A stretch of DNA of 64,000 nucleotides from Neodontobutis hainanensis (lineage: Eukaryota > Chordata > Actinopteri > Gobiiformes > Odontobutidae). A program made the translations under genes and the position numbers. The stretch lies in assembly GCA_024349245.1 (NCBI GenBank), contig JALDNG010000738.1, positions 26,272 through 90,271 on the forward strand. Direction: 5' to 3'. Within the stretch, counting starts at the first letter, position 1. Each line of letters begins with the position of its first letter. This document shows positions 46,901 through 59,120 of the stretch, piece after piece. The notes under the pieces are model-generated. The model was not told where the DNA came from and searched no databases. It saw only the letters and a list, made by a program, of their open reading frames with translations.

Positions 46901-47940
46901 TAGTTTTAGCATTGTGAAAAACGCTAAAACTTACAAGAGGTGAATATGAGCATATGCCTGTAATTTGTATTATATCAAACTGGTATATTTAGAGACACTG
47001 AATGTATAACTAATTAGTGAAATGCTAGAAATTCTATGCCATGTGCTCATATGTTGTAGTTTTAGCATTGTGATATCTCTAAAACTAAAACAAAGCTAAC
47101 GCTAATTCAATAAGAAATAGTGTTTGATGTGGCTAAATTCAGATAATATGCTCTAAGGAAACGGACGTTGGAGAGAGAGAAAAGGAGAGGTATGCCCTGC
47201 TGTTTTCTGCCCAGCTGTTCTGTGCACCCTGCCTTGACCTTCTGTGACGTGTTTCTAACTTTGCCATAACTTTTGCCATTACCAACACCATTACCATTGC
47301 CTTCGCTGTACTGACTACACCTGGATTCGTGAGTACTAACAATTCATATGCACGTGCTTTTGTTTATGCTCAGTTTCTGAGTGAAGCCTCACCGCACACA
47401 AAGTGTCATTAAACATGCTTGCAACGGGGTTGAATTTTTTCAGAGGAATGAATAATTGTTTAAGTTCAATATAACCACAGAAAGGTTTTTCTTTTGGGAA
47501 AGTGAAGTTTGTTTTTGTTTTTTTCTTCCAGCTCGTTTCATGTATATGTGATTTGTTTTATTTAATTCTGAGATACAATTATCTTTTATTTAGTGTTGTA
47601 AATAAATATTTGGGAATAGTTTTGCAAACCAAAAAAAAAATAGTTTTGGTGGTCTTTTAAAGAATAGCAAAGAGTATTTTGAATATATAACATTTATTAA
47701 GTAACATAACAAAAACAAGTTGTATTTCTCTACAACGAGCCCAGGCCCAGTCTCATTGTATTTCCACTCCAGCTTTATTTTCTAACTACATGGCACCTGG
47801 GTTACATGTAGATGTTCAGTAGAACAGACTGTAGATGTGCAGTAGTACAGACTGTAAAGATGCAGTAGAACAGACTGTAAAGATGCAGTAGAACAGACTG
47901 TCGACAGATATTAAAACAGACTTGCCTGTATTGGCTGTAA
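43929..47940. repeat. B unit U11 (a-like mosaic, right end missing)
   Basis: It starts as type a but switches to GGTCAACATTTATGTGTC near 44114, a b/c feature. It has no left hairpin. A scrambled duplication fills 46799-47091. The unit stops at TTGGCTGTAA (47940). The last roughly 280 bases, including TGCTTGAACCCC and GCTGCTTGCAGC, are missing. Confidence 0.9.
46799..47091. repeat. Scrambled palindrome and duplication (U11)
   Basis: After the first palindrome arms, the sequence jumps to TTTTGTTTATGAAGG, back to a CATATGTTGTAGTTTTAG arm, then GTGAAAAACG, TTACAAGAGGTGAATATG and CTGGTATATTTAGAG. These pieces occur in the same order in the second half of the U7 duplication, but are cut short and rejoined through palindrome arms. 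Confidence 0.75.
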
Positions 47941-47946
47941 AAAAAT
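47936..47946. other. Abrupt B-to-A junction
   Basis: B sequence runs to GGCTGTAA (47940) and A sequence begins with AAAATGATGAAAGTTGG. Normal B continues GTAAATGGTA and normal A precedes with GCGGGAAAATGATG, so both share AAATG. The A unit lacks its left hairpin and about the first 60-100 body bases. This could be end joining, recombination or an assembly join. Confidence 0.8.
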
Positions 47947-50276
47947 GATGAAAGTTGGCACACTCATTAAGGACAGTCCAATCATTGATCCTAGTAAATT
48001 TGAAGTGTCTAATTCAATATCTCTAGCGCCACCAACTGTTCAAAGTTGGACTTATGTTTATGCTAATAACTTTTGAACCGTAAGGCCTAGAATTAAAATT
48101 CTTTTTCCTCTGATTCCTTAGCTCAAGCCGATTCGAGTGCACCCTATGACGTCATTTTCCGCCATGATAGTTTTTCCGCCATTTTGAATTTTCTAAAAAC
48201 GTACTTTTGCGAACTCCTCCTAGGCCGTAGCCCCAATTTTCATGAAAATTGAACCACATCATCTCAGACTATGCTGACAAAAAGTTATATAAAGAAAGTT
48301 GATTTGTTAAACCGTTGTCGAATACCGCGCAAATGAATTTGACTTAGTGCGCACAAAAATAAAAATCAGGCTATATCTCTGCAATGCTTTAATATTTTCT
48401 AACCAAACTTAGTATGTGTTATGGCAACGATGACTTGAGGATGTGCCTGCAGAGTTTTGGAACAGCGCCACCTAGTGGTCTAGAGATACAGAAATATGAC
48501 ATTTTTATTATTACTTCAGAATGCTTTAGCCAAAAATCACAAACTTGGTCTCTTTAGATGCGTGGCATCATGAGTCGTTGCATAGCCAATTTGCCCATAT
48601 CAACTATTTTGAAAGTCGGCCATCTTGAATTTTGTCAAAAAGTGGTATATTTTTTGAACGCATTGTCGCATCATTACAAAACTTGGTATGCGTCTTCGGC
48701 ATCAAGCCCTGAAGGTACTCAAAAAGTTTTGGGGCAGCGCCACCTTGTGGTCAAAAGTTATAACCAAATTGACAAATATGCTAATAACTTTTGATTTTCT
48801 TAACCTATTGTAAATCAAATGGTCTTAATGTGTTCATTGGATCAAGCCGAGAGCACAGATAACAAATATGTCCTATTCGGCCAAACTTCTTGTTTGCCAT
48901 GTTGTCTTTCTTTAAAAACCTACTTTTTCGAACTCCTCGCACACCGTTTGTCCAATTTTGACCAAAATTGAATCATAACATCTTCAGACCATGTTGACAA
49001 AAAGTTATATAAAGAAAGTTGATTAGTCAAACCGTTTTCGAATACCGTGCAAATGAATTTGACTTAATGCACACAAAAATCAAAGTCAGGCTATATCTTT
49101 GTAATGCTTTAACATATTCTAACCAAACTTAGTACGTGTTACGTCAACCATGACTCGAGGCTGCCTGCCAAGTTTTGGGGCAGCGCCACCTAGTGGTCCA
49201 GAGATACAAAAATGTGACAGTTTTTTAATTATTACTTTAGAATGCTTTAGTTAAAAATCACAAAACTGGTCTCTGTAGATTTGTGGCATCATGCCGAGCC
49301 GTAGTTTAGCAAATTATCATACCAACTATTCTGGCAGTCGGCCATTTTGAATTTTCTAAAACTTACTTTTGCAAACTCCTCCTAGGCCGTAGCCAATTTT
49401 ATAAAAATTGAACCAGACCATCTTTAGACTATCCTGACAAAAAGTTCTTAGAATTACGATGATTGGTCAAACCGTTTTCGAATACCGCGCAAATCAAATC
49501 GACTTAATGCGCAAAAAAAAGGATATCAGGCTATATCTCTGCAATGCTTTAATATATTCTAACCAAACTTAGTATGTGTCATGGCAACCATGACTTGAAG
49601 ATGCCTGCAGAGTTTTGGCACAGCGCCACCTAGTGGTCTAGAGATACAAAAATGTGACATTTTTTAAATATTACTTCAGATTGCTTTAGCCAAAAATCAT
49701 AAACCCGGTCTCTTTAGATTCGTGGCATCATGCCGAGCTGTAGCATAGCCAATTTTCCCGTACCAACTCTTCTGGGAGTCGGCCATTTTGAATAAAAAAA
49801 AAAACATACTTTTGCCAACTCCTACTACGCCGGGCCCCAATTTTTCATATAAAAGGAACCAGATCATCTTAAGACTATGCTGACTAAAAGTTATTAGAAT
49901 TACATTGATTGGTCAAACCGTTTTTGTATAGCGCCAAATCAAATCGATCTAATGCCAAAAAATTAATATCAGGCTATATCTCTGCAATGCTTTAAAATAT
50001 ACTAACCAAACTTAGTACATGTTATGGCAACCAGGACTTGAGGCTGCCTGCAGAGTTTTAGCACTCTAGTTGTTTCACACATCAGTTTGGTTACTGCACT
50101 GCCTCTAGGTTGAACGTGATAAACCATTCAATCAAAGTGCTAATGACCGTATTGATGATTTTTCAGCCATTTAGACAAAAGTCTTATTGAAATGTCTTTA
50201 GTTGCTTACTGCCATTGGTCTGATGCTGCCAGCCTAGTGCTTGGCCCCGTCATTGCTGCTTGCAGCTATATTTATT
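47941..50276. repeat. A-family unit A2, left end missing
   Basis: The unit begins within the AAAATGATGAAAG segment and contains four modules of the TTTTGC(G/A)AACTCCTCC type (48199, 48920, 49362, 49806). CTCF-like sites are at 48463, 49181 and 49621, so spacings are 718 and 440. The last module is degraded with an A-run (49794-49804). It has one right-end block. The right end GTGCTTGGCCCC is at 50237-50248. Confidence 0.8.
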
Positions 50277-52073
50277 AGGGGCCAAGCACCGAAGGTGCGT
50301 AGACCCTATTGTATTCGTTAGATTTCTTATTATTATTAGGGGCCAAGCACCGAAGGTGCGTAGCCCCTATTGTATTCGTTAGATTTCTTATTATTATCCT
50401 GCAATGTAAGTCTATGGCAGCCCATAGAACCGTATGCTAAAAAGTTGTGAAATTTGGTACACTAATAGGGGACAGTGTGAGCTGTCATCCTACCCAATCT
50501 GAAGTGTCTACCTTAATGCCTCTAGCGCCACCAACTGTCCAAAGTTGGACTTATGTTTATGTTAATAACTTTTGAACCGTAAGGCCTAGAATTAAAATTC
50601 TTTTTTCCTCTGATTCCTTAGCTCATGTCGATTCGATTGCACCCATGACGTCATTTTCCGCCATGATAGTTTTTCCGCCATTTTGAATTTTCTAAAAAAC
50701 GTACTTTTGCGAACTCCTCCTAGGCCGTAGCCCCGATTTTCACGAAAATTGAACCAGATCATCTTCAGACTATGCTGACTAAAAGTTATGAGAATAAAGC
50801 TGATTCTTCAAACCGTTGTCGCATACCGCGCAAATGAATTCGACTTAATGCGCACAAAAATAAATGTCGGGGTATATCTCTGCAATGCTTTAACATATTC
50901 CAACCAAACTTAGTACGTGTTATGGCAACCATGATTTGAGGATGCCTGCAGAGTTTTGGCGCAGCGCCTCCTAGTGGTCAGGAGATATAAAAAGTGAATT
51001 ATTTGCTTATATCTTCTGAACGCTTTTGCCATAAATCATAAAACTGGTCTCTTTAGATTCAGTGCGTTATGCGAGTCCTGCGATACCAAATTTTCCCATA
51101 TCGGCCATTTTGAGAGTCGGCCATTATGAATATTGTCAAAAGTGCTATATTTTTTGCGCATTGCCGCATCATTACGAAACTTGGTATGCGTCTTATCAAG
51201 CCCTGAAGGTACTCAAAAGGTTTTGGAGCAGCGCCATCTTGTGGTCAAAAGTTATAACCACATTCACAAATATGCTAATAACTTTTGATTCCGTTACCAT
51301 ATTGTAAAACAAATGGTCTTAATGTGTTCACTGGATCAAGCCGAGAGCACAGATAACAAATATGTCCTATTCGGCCAAACTTCCTGTTTGCCATGTTGTC
51401 TTTCTTTAAAAACCTACTTTTTCGAACTCCTCCCACACCGTTTGTCCAATTTTTACCAAAATTGAATCATAACATTTTCAGACTATGCTGACAAAAAGTT
51501 ATGAGAATTAAGTTGATTAGTCAAACCGTTTACGAATACCGCGCAAATGAGTTTGACTTAATGCGCTCAAAAATTAACGTCAGGATATATCTCTGCAATG
51601 CTTTAACATATTCTAACCAAACTTAGTACGTGTTATGGCAACCATGACTCGAGTCTGCCTGCAGAGTTTGAGCACTCTAGTTGTTTCACACATCAGTGTG
51701 GTTACTGCGCTGCCTCTGGGTCGAACGTGATAAACCATTCAATCAAAGTGCTAAAGACCGTATTGATGATTTTTCAGCCATTTAGACTGAAGTCTTATTG
51801 AAATGTCTTTAACTGCTTACTGCCGTTGGTCTGACGCTGCCAGCCATCAACACATCAGTGTGGTTACAGCGCTGCCTCTGGGTCGAGCGTGATAAACCAT
51901 TCAATCAAAGTGCTAAAGACCGTATTGATGATTTTTCAGCCATTTAGACTGAAGTCTTATTGAAATGTCTTTAGATGCTTACTGCCGTTGGTCTGGTGCT
52001 GCCGGCTATGTCGGCATAAGGTTTAATGCCGGCCTTGTGCTTGGCCCCGTCATTGCTGCTTGCAGCTATATTT
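50277..52073. repeat. A-family unit A3, two left hairpins
   Basis: Left hairpin modules start at 50277 and 50338, the second with the fully paired GTAGCCCC version. The body begins CCTGCAATGTAAGTC. CRE is at 50646. It has one complete right-end block (51651) and a shortened second. It ends GTGCTTGGCCCC at 52037-52048. It uses the CAGCGCCTCCTAGTGG version of the CTCF-like site. Confidence 0.8.
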
Positions 52074-53898
52074 AGGGGCCAAGCACCGAAGGTGCGTAGA
52101 CCCTATTGAATTCGTTAGATTTCTTATTATTAGGGGCCAAGCACCGAAGGTGCGTAGCCCCTATTGTATTCGTTAGATTTCTTATTATTATTATTATTAT
52201 TATTCCGCATGGGAGTCTATGGTAGGCCATAGAACCGTATGCTAAAAAGTTGTGAAATTTGGTACACTAAAAGTGGACAGTGTGAGCTGTCATCCTAACA
52301 AATCTGAAGTGTCTACCTTAATCCCTCTAGCGCCACCAACTGTCCAAAGTCGGACTTATGTTTATGTTAATAACTTTTGAACCGTAAGGCCTAGAATTAA
52401 AATTCTTTTTTCCTCTGATTCCTTAGCTCATGACGATTCGATTGCACCCTATGACGTCATTTTCCGCCATGATAGTTTTTCCGCCATTTTGAATTTTCTA
52501 AAAAATGTACTTTTGCGAACTCCTCCTAGGCCGTTTGTCCGATTATCACGAAAATTGAACCAGATCATCTTCCGGCTATGCTGACAAAAAGTTATTAAAA
52601 GAAAGTTGATTCGTCAAACTGTTTTCGAATACCGCGCAAATAAAATTGACTTAATGTGCATAAAAATGAAAGTCAGGCTATATCTCTGCAATGCTTTAAC
52701 ATATTCTCACCAAACTTAGTACATGTTATTGCAACTAAGATTTGAGGATGCCTGCAGAGTTTTGGCGCAGCGCCTCCTAGTGGTCAGGAGATATGAAAAA
52801 GTCAATTATTTGCTTATATCTTCTGAACGCTTTTGCCAAAAATCATAAAACTGGTCTCTTTAGATTCAGTGCGTCATGCCGAGTCCTGCGATACCAAATT
52901 TTCCCATATCGGCCATTTTGAGCGTCGGCCATTATGAATATTGTCAAAAAGTGCTATATTTTTTAACGCATTGCCGCATCATTATGAAACTTGGTATGTG
53001 TCTTCGGGACCAAGCCCTGAAGGTACTCAAAAGTTTTGGGGCAGCGCCACCTTGTGGTCAAAAGTTATAACCCAAATCAATAAATATGCTAATAACTTTT
53101 TTACGTTAACCTATTGTAAAACAAATGGTCTTAATGTGTTCACTGGATCAAGCCGAGAGCACAGATAACAAATATGTCCTATTCGGACAAACGTCCTGTT
53201 TGCCATGTTGTTTTTTCCAAAACCTACTTTTTCAAACTCCTCCCACACCGTTTGTCCGATTTTCACCAAAATTGAACCAGATCTTCTTCAGACTATGATG
53301 ACAAAAAGTTATTAAAAGAAAGTTGATTCGTCAAACCGTTTTCGAATACTGCGCAAATGAAATCAACTTAGTGCGCACAAAAATAAAAGTCAGGCTATAT
53401 CTCTGCAATGCTTTAATATTTTCTAACCAAACTTAGTACGTGTTATGTCAACCATGACTTGAGTCTGCCTGCTGAGTTTGAGGACCTTAGTTGTTTGACA
53501 CATCAGTTTGGTTACAGCGCTCAAAGTGCTAAAGACCATATTGATGATTTTTCAGCCATTTAGACTGAAGTCTTATTGAAATGTCTTTAACTGCTTACTG
53601 CCATTGGTCTGATGCTGCCAGCCATCAACACATTGAGTCTGCCTGCAGAGTTTGAGCACTCTAGTTGTTTCACACATCAGTTTTGTTACTGCGCTGCCTC
53701 TAGGTCGACCGTGATAAACCATTCAATCAAAGTGCTAAAGACCATATTGATGATTTTTCAGCCATTTAGACTGAAGTCTTATTGAAATTTCTTCATATGC
53801 TTACTGCCGTTGGTCTGATGCTGCCGGCTATGTCGGCATGAGATTGAATGCCGGCCTAGTGCTTGGCCCCGTCATGGCTGCTTGCAGCTATATTTATT
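52074..53898. repeat. A-family unit A4, two left hairpins
   Basis: Left hairpins are at 52074 and 52132. The body begins CCGCATGGGAGTC, the same version as A1. Right-end blocks start at 53461 and 53635, the first with an internal deletion. The right end is at 53859-53870 and is followed by a longer (TTA)n tract with no hairpin. Confidence 0.8.
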
Positions 53899-55893
53899 AT
53901 TATTATTATTATTATTATCCTGCAATGTAAGTCTATGGCAGCCCATAGAACCGTATGCTAAAAAGTTGTGAAATTTGGTACACTCATAGTGGACAGTGTG
54001 GGCTGTCATCCTAACCAATCTGAAGTGTCTACCTTAATCCCTCTAGCGCCACCAACTGTCCAAAGTTGGACTTATGTTTATTCTAATAACTTTTGAACCG
54101 TAAGGCCTAGAATTAAAATTCTTTTTTCCTCTGATTCCTTAGCTCAAGCCGATTCGATTGCACCCTCTGACGTCATTTTCCGCCATGATAGTTTTTCCGC
54201 CATTTTGAATTTTCTAAAAAACGTACTTTTGTGAACTCCTCCTAGGCCGTAGCCATTTTCACGAAAATTGAACCAGATCATCTTCAGACTATGCTGACTA
54301 AAAGTTATGAGAATAAAGTTGATTCTTCAAACCGTTGTCAAATACCGCGCAAATAAATTCGACTTAGTGCGCACAAATTTAAATGTTGGGGTATATCTCT
54401 GCAATGCTTTAACATATTCCAACCAAACTTAGTACATGTTAAGGCAATCATGATTTGAGGATGCCTGCAGAGTTTTGGCGCAGCGCCTTCTAGTGGTCAG
54501 GAGATATAAAAAAGTGAATTATTTGCTTATATCTTCTGAACGCTTTTGCCAAAAATCATAAAACTGGTCTCTTTAGATTCAGTGCGTCATGCCGAGTCCT
54601 GCAATACCAAATTTTCCCATATCGGCCATTTTGAGAGTCGGCCATTATGAATATTGTCAAAAAGTGCTATATTTTTTGAACGCATTGCCGCATCATTATG
54701 AAACTTGGTATGCGTCTTCGGCATCAAGCCCTGAAGGTACTCAAAAGGTTTTGGAGCAGCGCCACCTTGTGGTCAAAAGTTATAACCACATTCACAAATA
54801 TGCTAATAACTTTTGATTCCGTTACCTATTGTAAAACAAATGCTCTTATTGTGTTCACTGGATCAAGCCGAGAGCACAGATAACAAATATGTCCTATTCG
54901 CCAGATTTCCTGTTTGCCATGTTGTCTTTCTTTAAAAACCTACTTTTTCGAACTCCTCCCACACCGTTTGTCTAATTTTTACCAAAATTGAATCATAACA
55001 TCTTCAGACCATGCTGACAAAGAGGTATGAGAATTAAGTTGATTAGTCAAACCGTTTGCGAATACCGTGCAAATGAATTTGACTTAATGCGCTCAAAAAT
55101 TAAAGTCAGGCTATATCTCTGCAATGCTTTATTATTTTCTAACCAAACTTAGTAATTGTTATGGCAACCATGACTTGAGTCTGCCTGCTGAGTTTGAGGA
55201 CTTTAGTTGTTTCACACATCAGTTTGGTTACTGCGCTGCCTCTAGGTCGACCGTGATAAACCATTCAATCAAAGTGCTAAAGACCATAGATGGCTTACTG
55301 GGCATTTCTGAGACTGCCAAGAGTCTTAGAAAATAGGGAATTACATAATATAACGTATTACATAGGAGCTGGACCATTAGCGATGCTGTTACGTGGGCAT
55401 TTGAGTAGTCTTGGTTTTTTTAGAACTGCCGATTTAGTTTTTCACAATTTAAGTTGTAAACTGTCTAAACATACTGTATAACGTTTTGAGCATTAAAGCT
55501 CATGCCGACATAGCCGGCAGCATCAGACCAACGGCAGTGAGCATCTAAAGACATTTCAATAAGACTTTTAGACTGAAGTCTTATTGAAATGTCTTTAACT
55601 GCTTACTGCCATTGGTCTGATGCTGCCGCCATCAACACATTGAGTCTGCCTGCAGAGTTTGAGCACTCTAGTTGTTTCACACATCAGTTTGGTTACTGGT
55701 CGGCCGTGATAAACCATTCAATCAAAGTGCTAAAGACCGTATTGATGATTTTTCAGCCATTTAGACTGAAGTCTTATTGAAATTTCTTTATATGCTTACT
55801 GCCGTTGGTCTGATGCTGCCGGCTATGTCGGCATGAGATTGAATGCCGGCCTAGTGCTTGGCCCCGTCATGGCTGCTTGCAGCTATATTTATT
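53899..55893. repeat. A-family unit A5, sister of A1
   Basis: It lacks a left hairpin and starts in (TTA)n then CCTGCAATGTAAG. It shares with A1 the 220-base insert (55284-55500) and the inverted repeat (about 55514-55630). It has two right-end blocks (55177 and 55642). Close similarity to a unit on the far side of the 45-kb B array supports an originally continuous A array. Confidence 0.8.
55514..55630. repeat. Inverted repeat of A5
   Basis: This is the homologue of 1978-2092, with arms of about 50 bases around CTTTTAGACTGAAG. A left-arm GCCGGC is kept here where A1 has lost a base (GCGGC). Confidence 0.75.
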
Positions 55894-57805
55894 ATTATTA
55901 TTATTATCCTGCAATGTAAGTCTATGGCAGCCCATAGAACCGTATGCTAAAAAGTTGTGAAATTTGGTACACTCATAGTGGACAGTGTCAGCTGTCATCC
56001 TAACAAATCTGAAGTGTCTACCTTAATCCCTCTAGCGCCACCAACTGTCCAAAGTTGGACTTATGTTTATGTTAATAACTTTTGAACCGTAAGGCCTAGA
56101 ATTAAAATTCTTTTTTCCTCTGATTCCTTAGCTCATGACGATTCGATTGCACCCTATGACGTCATTTTCCGCCATGATAGTTTTTCCGCCATTTTGAATT
56201 TTCTAAAAACGTACTTTTGCGAACTCCTCCTAGGCCGTAGTCGATTTTCACGAAAATTGAACCAGATCATCTTCAGATTATGCTGACTAAAAGTTATGAG
56301 AATAAAGTTGATTCTTCAAACCGTTGTCAAATACCGCGCAAATGAATTCGACTTAGTGCGCACAAAAATAAATGTCGGGGTATATCTCTGCAATGCTTTA
56401 ACATATTCCAACCAAACTTAGTACGTGTTATGGCAACCATGTTTTGAGGATGCCTGCAGAGTTTTGGCGCAGCGCCTCCTAGTGGTCAGGAGATATGAAA
56501 AAGTGAATTATTTGCTTATATCTTCTGAACGCTTTTGCCAAAAATCATAAAACTGGTCTCTTTAGATTCAGTGCGTCATGCCGAGTCCTGCAATACCAAA
56601 TTTTACCATTTCGGCCATTTTGAGAGTCGGCCATTATGAATATTGTCAAAAGTGCTATATTTTTTGAGCGCATTGCGCATCATTATGAAACTTGGTATGC
56701 GTCTTCGCCATCAAGCCCTGAAGGTACTCAAAAGGTTTTGGAGCAGCGCCACCTTGTGTTCAAAAGTTATAACCACATTCACAAATATGCTAATAACTTT
56801 TGATTCCGTTACCCTATTGTAAAACAATTGGTCTTATTGTGTTCACTGGATCAAGCCGAGAGCACAGATAACAAATATGTCCTATTCGGCCAAACTTCCT
56901 GTTTGCCATGTTGTCTTTCTTTAAAAACCTACTTTTTTGAACTCCTCCCACACCGTTTGTCTAATTTCTACCAAAATTGAATCATAACATCTTCAGACCA
57001 TGCTGACAAAGAGTTATGAGAATTAAGTTGATTAGTCAAACCGTTTTGCGAATACCGTGCAAATGAATTTGACTTAATGCGCTCAAAAATTAAAGTCAGG
57101 CTATATCTCTGCAATGCTTTAACATATTATAACCAAACTTAGTACGTGTTATGTCAACCATGACTCGAGTCTGCCTGCAGAGTTTGAGCACTCTAGTTCT
57201 TTTACACATCAGTTTGGTTACTGGTCGACCGTGATAAACCATTCAATCAAAGTGCTAAAGACCGTATTGATGATTTTTCAGCCATTTAGACTGAAGTCTT
57301 ATTGAAATGTCTTTAACTGCTTACTGCCATTGGTCTGATGCTGCCAGCCATCAACACATTGAGTCTGCCTGCAGAGTTTGAGCACTCTAGTTGTTTCACA
57401 CATCAGTTTGGTTACTGGTCGCCGTGATAAACCATTTAATCAAAGTGCCAAAGACCGTATTGATTATTTTTCAGCCATTTAGACTGAAGTCTTATTGAAA
57501 TGTCTTTAACTGCTTACTGCCATTGGTCTGATGCTGCCGGCCATCAACACATTGAGTCTGCCTGCAGAGTTTGAGCACTCTAGTTGTTTCACACATCAGT
57601 TTGGTTACTGGTCAACCGTGATAAACCATTCAATCAAAGTGCTAAAGACCGTATTGATGATTTTTCGGCCATTTAGACTGAAGTCTTATTGAAATGTCTT
57701 TATATGCTTACTGCCGTTGGTCTGATGCTGCCGGCCATGTCGGCATGAGGTTTAATGCCGGCCTAGTGCTTGGCCCCGTCATGGCTGCTTGCAGCTATAT
57801 TTATT
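55894..57805. repeat. A-family unit A6, no left hairpin
   Basis: It starts in (TTA)n then CCTGCAATGTAAG. CRE is at 56157. It has three right-end blocks (57167, 57361, 57554), the highest number on the right side of the window. The right end GTGCTTGGCCCC is at 57766-57777. Confidence 0.8.
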
Positions 57806-59120
57806 ATTCTTCTTCTTCCGCCATGGAAGTCTATGGCAGGCCATAGAAGCGTTTGCGGGAAAATGATGAAAGTTGGCACACTCATTAAGGACAGTCCAAT
57901 CATTGATCCTAGCAAATTTGAAGTGTCTAATTCAATATCTCTAGCGCCACCAACTGTTCAAAGTTGGACTTATGTTTATGCTAATAACTTTTGAACCGTA
58001 AGGCCTAGAATTAAATTTTTTTTTCCCTCTGATTCCTTAGCTCAAGCCGATTCAAGTGCACCATATGACGTCATTTTCCGCCATGATAGTTTTTCCGCCA
58101 TTTTGAATTTTCTAAAAAATGTACTTTTGCGAACTCCTCCTAGGCCGTAGCCCCGATTTTCATGAAAATTGAACCACATCATCTCCAGATTATGCTGACA
58201 AAAAGTTATATAAAGAAAGTTGATTCGTTAAACCGTTGTCGAATACCGCACAAATGAAATCGACTTAGTGCGCACAAAAATGAAAGTCAGGCTATATCTC
58301 TGCAATGCTTTAATATTTTCTGACCAAACTTAGTAGGTGTTATGGCAACCATGACTTGAGGATGTGTGCATAGTTTTGACGCAGCGCCACCTAGTGGTCT
58401 AGAGATACCAAAATGTGACATTTTTTAATTATTACTTCAGAATGCTTTAGGCAAAAATCACAAACCCGGTCTCTTTAGATGCGTGGCATCATGCCGAGCC
58501 GTAGCATATCCAATTTTGCCATATCAACAATTTTGGGAGTCGGCCATCTTGAATTTTGTCCAAAAGTGCTATATTTTTTAACCGCATTGCCGCATCATTA
58601 CGAAACTTGGTATGCATCTTCGGCACCAAGCCCTGAAGGTACTCAAAAATTTTTGGAGCAGCGCCACCTTGTGGTCAAAAGTTATAACCAAATTGACAAA
58701 TACGCTAATAACTTTTGATTACGTTAAGCTATTGTAAAACAAATGTTCTTATTGTCTTCACTGGATCAAGCCGAGAGCACAGATACCAAATATGTCCTAT
58801 TTGGCCAAACTTCCTGTTTGCCATGTTGTCTTTCTTTAAAAACCTACTTTTTCGAACTCCTCCCACACCGTTTGTCCAATATTGACCAAAATTGAATCAT
58901 AACATCTTCAGACTATGCTGACAAAAAGTTATATAAAGAAAGTTGATTAGTCAAACCGTTTTTGAATACCGTGCAAATGAATTTGACTTAATGCGCACAA
59001 AAATCAAAGTCAAGCTATATCTCTGCAGTGCTTTAACATATTCTAACCAAACTTAGTACGTGTTATGTCAACCATGACTCGAGGCTGCCTGCCAACTTTT
59101 TGGGCAGCGCCACCTAGTGG
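57806..59120. repeat. A-family unit A7, fused and lacking its right end
   Basis: It starts TATTCTTCTTCTTCCGCCATGG, here shortened as CCATGGAAGTCTATGG, the second A start version, with GCGTTTGCGGG. It runs through one and a half modules and stops inside the CTCF-like site CAGCGCCACCTAGTGG (59105-59120). The next unit follows without right end or hairpin. Confidence 0.75.

Larger units (their letters stand above)
2925..47940. repeat. 45-kb tandem array of eleven ~4.1-kb B units
   Basis: The anchor CTCCGGTAAAACGC occurs at 3090, 7226, 11277, 15323, 19598, 23674, 27824 (one base short), 32082, 36018, 39975 and 43941, giving periods of 3.94-4.28 kb. All copies are in the same orientation. Length differences come mainly from the left hairpin number, microsatellites, the palindrome cluster and the minisatellite. 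Copies are highly similar, which implies recent expansion or ongoing homogenisation. There is no conserved coding frame across copies. Confidence 0.95.

Noticed and set aside
48558..48794. 75-79 codon frames in A units (start residues MRGIM or MPS)
   Set aside because: They recur because the repeat recurs. Overlapping frames in two phases are open in the same copies, and indels change the ends.
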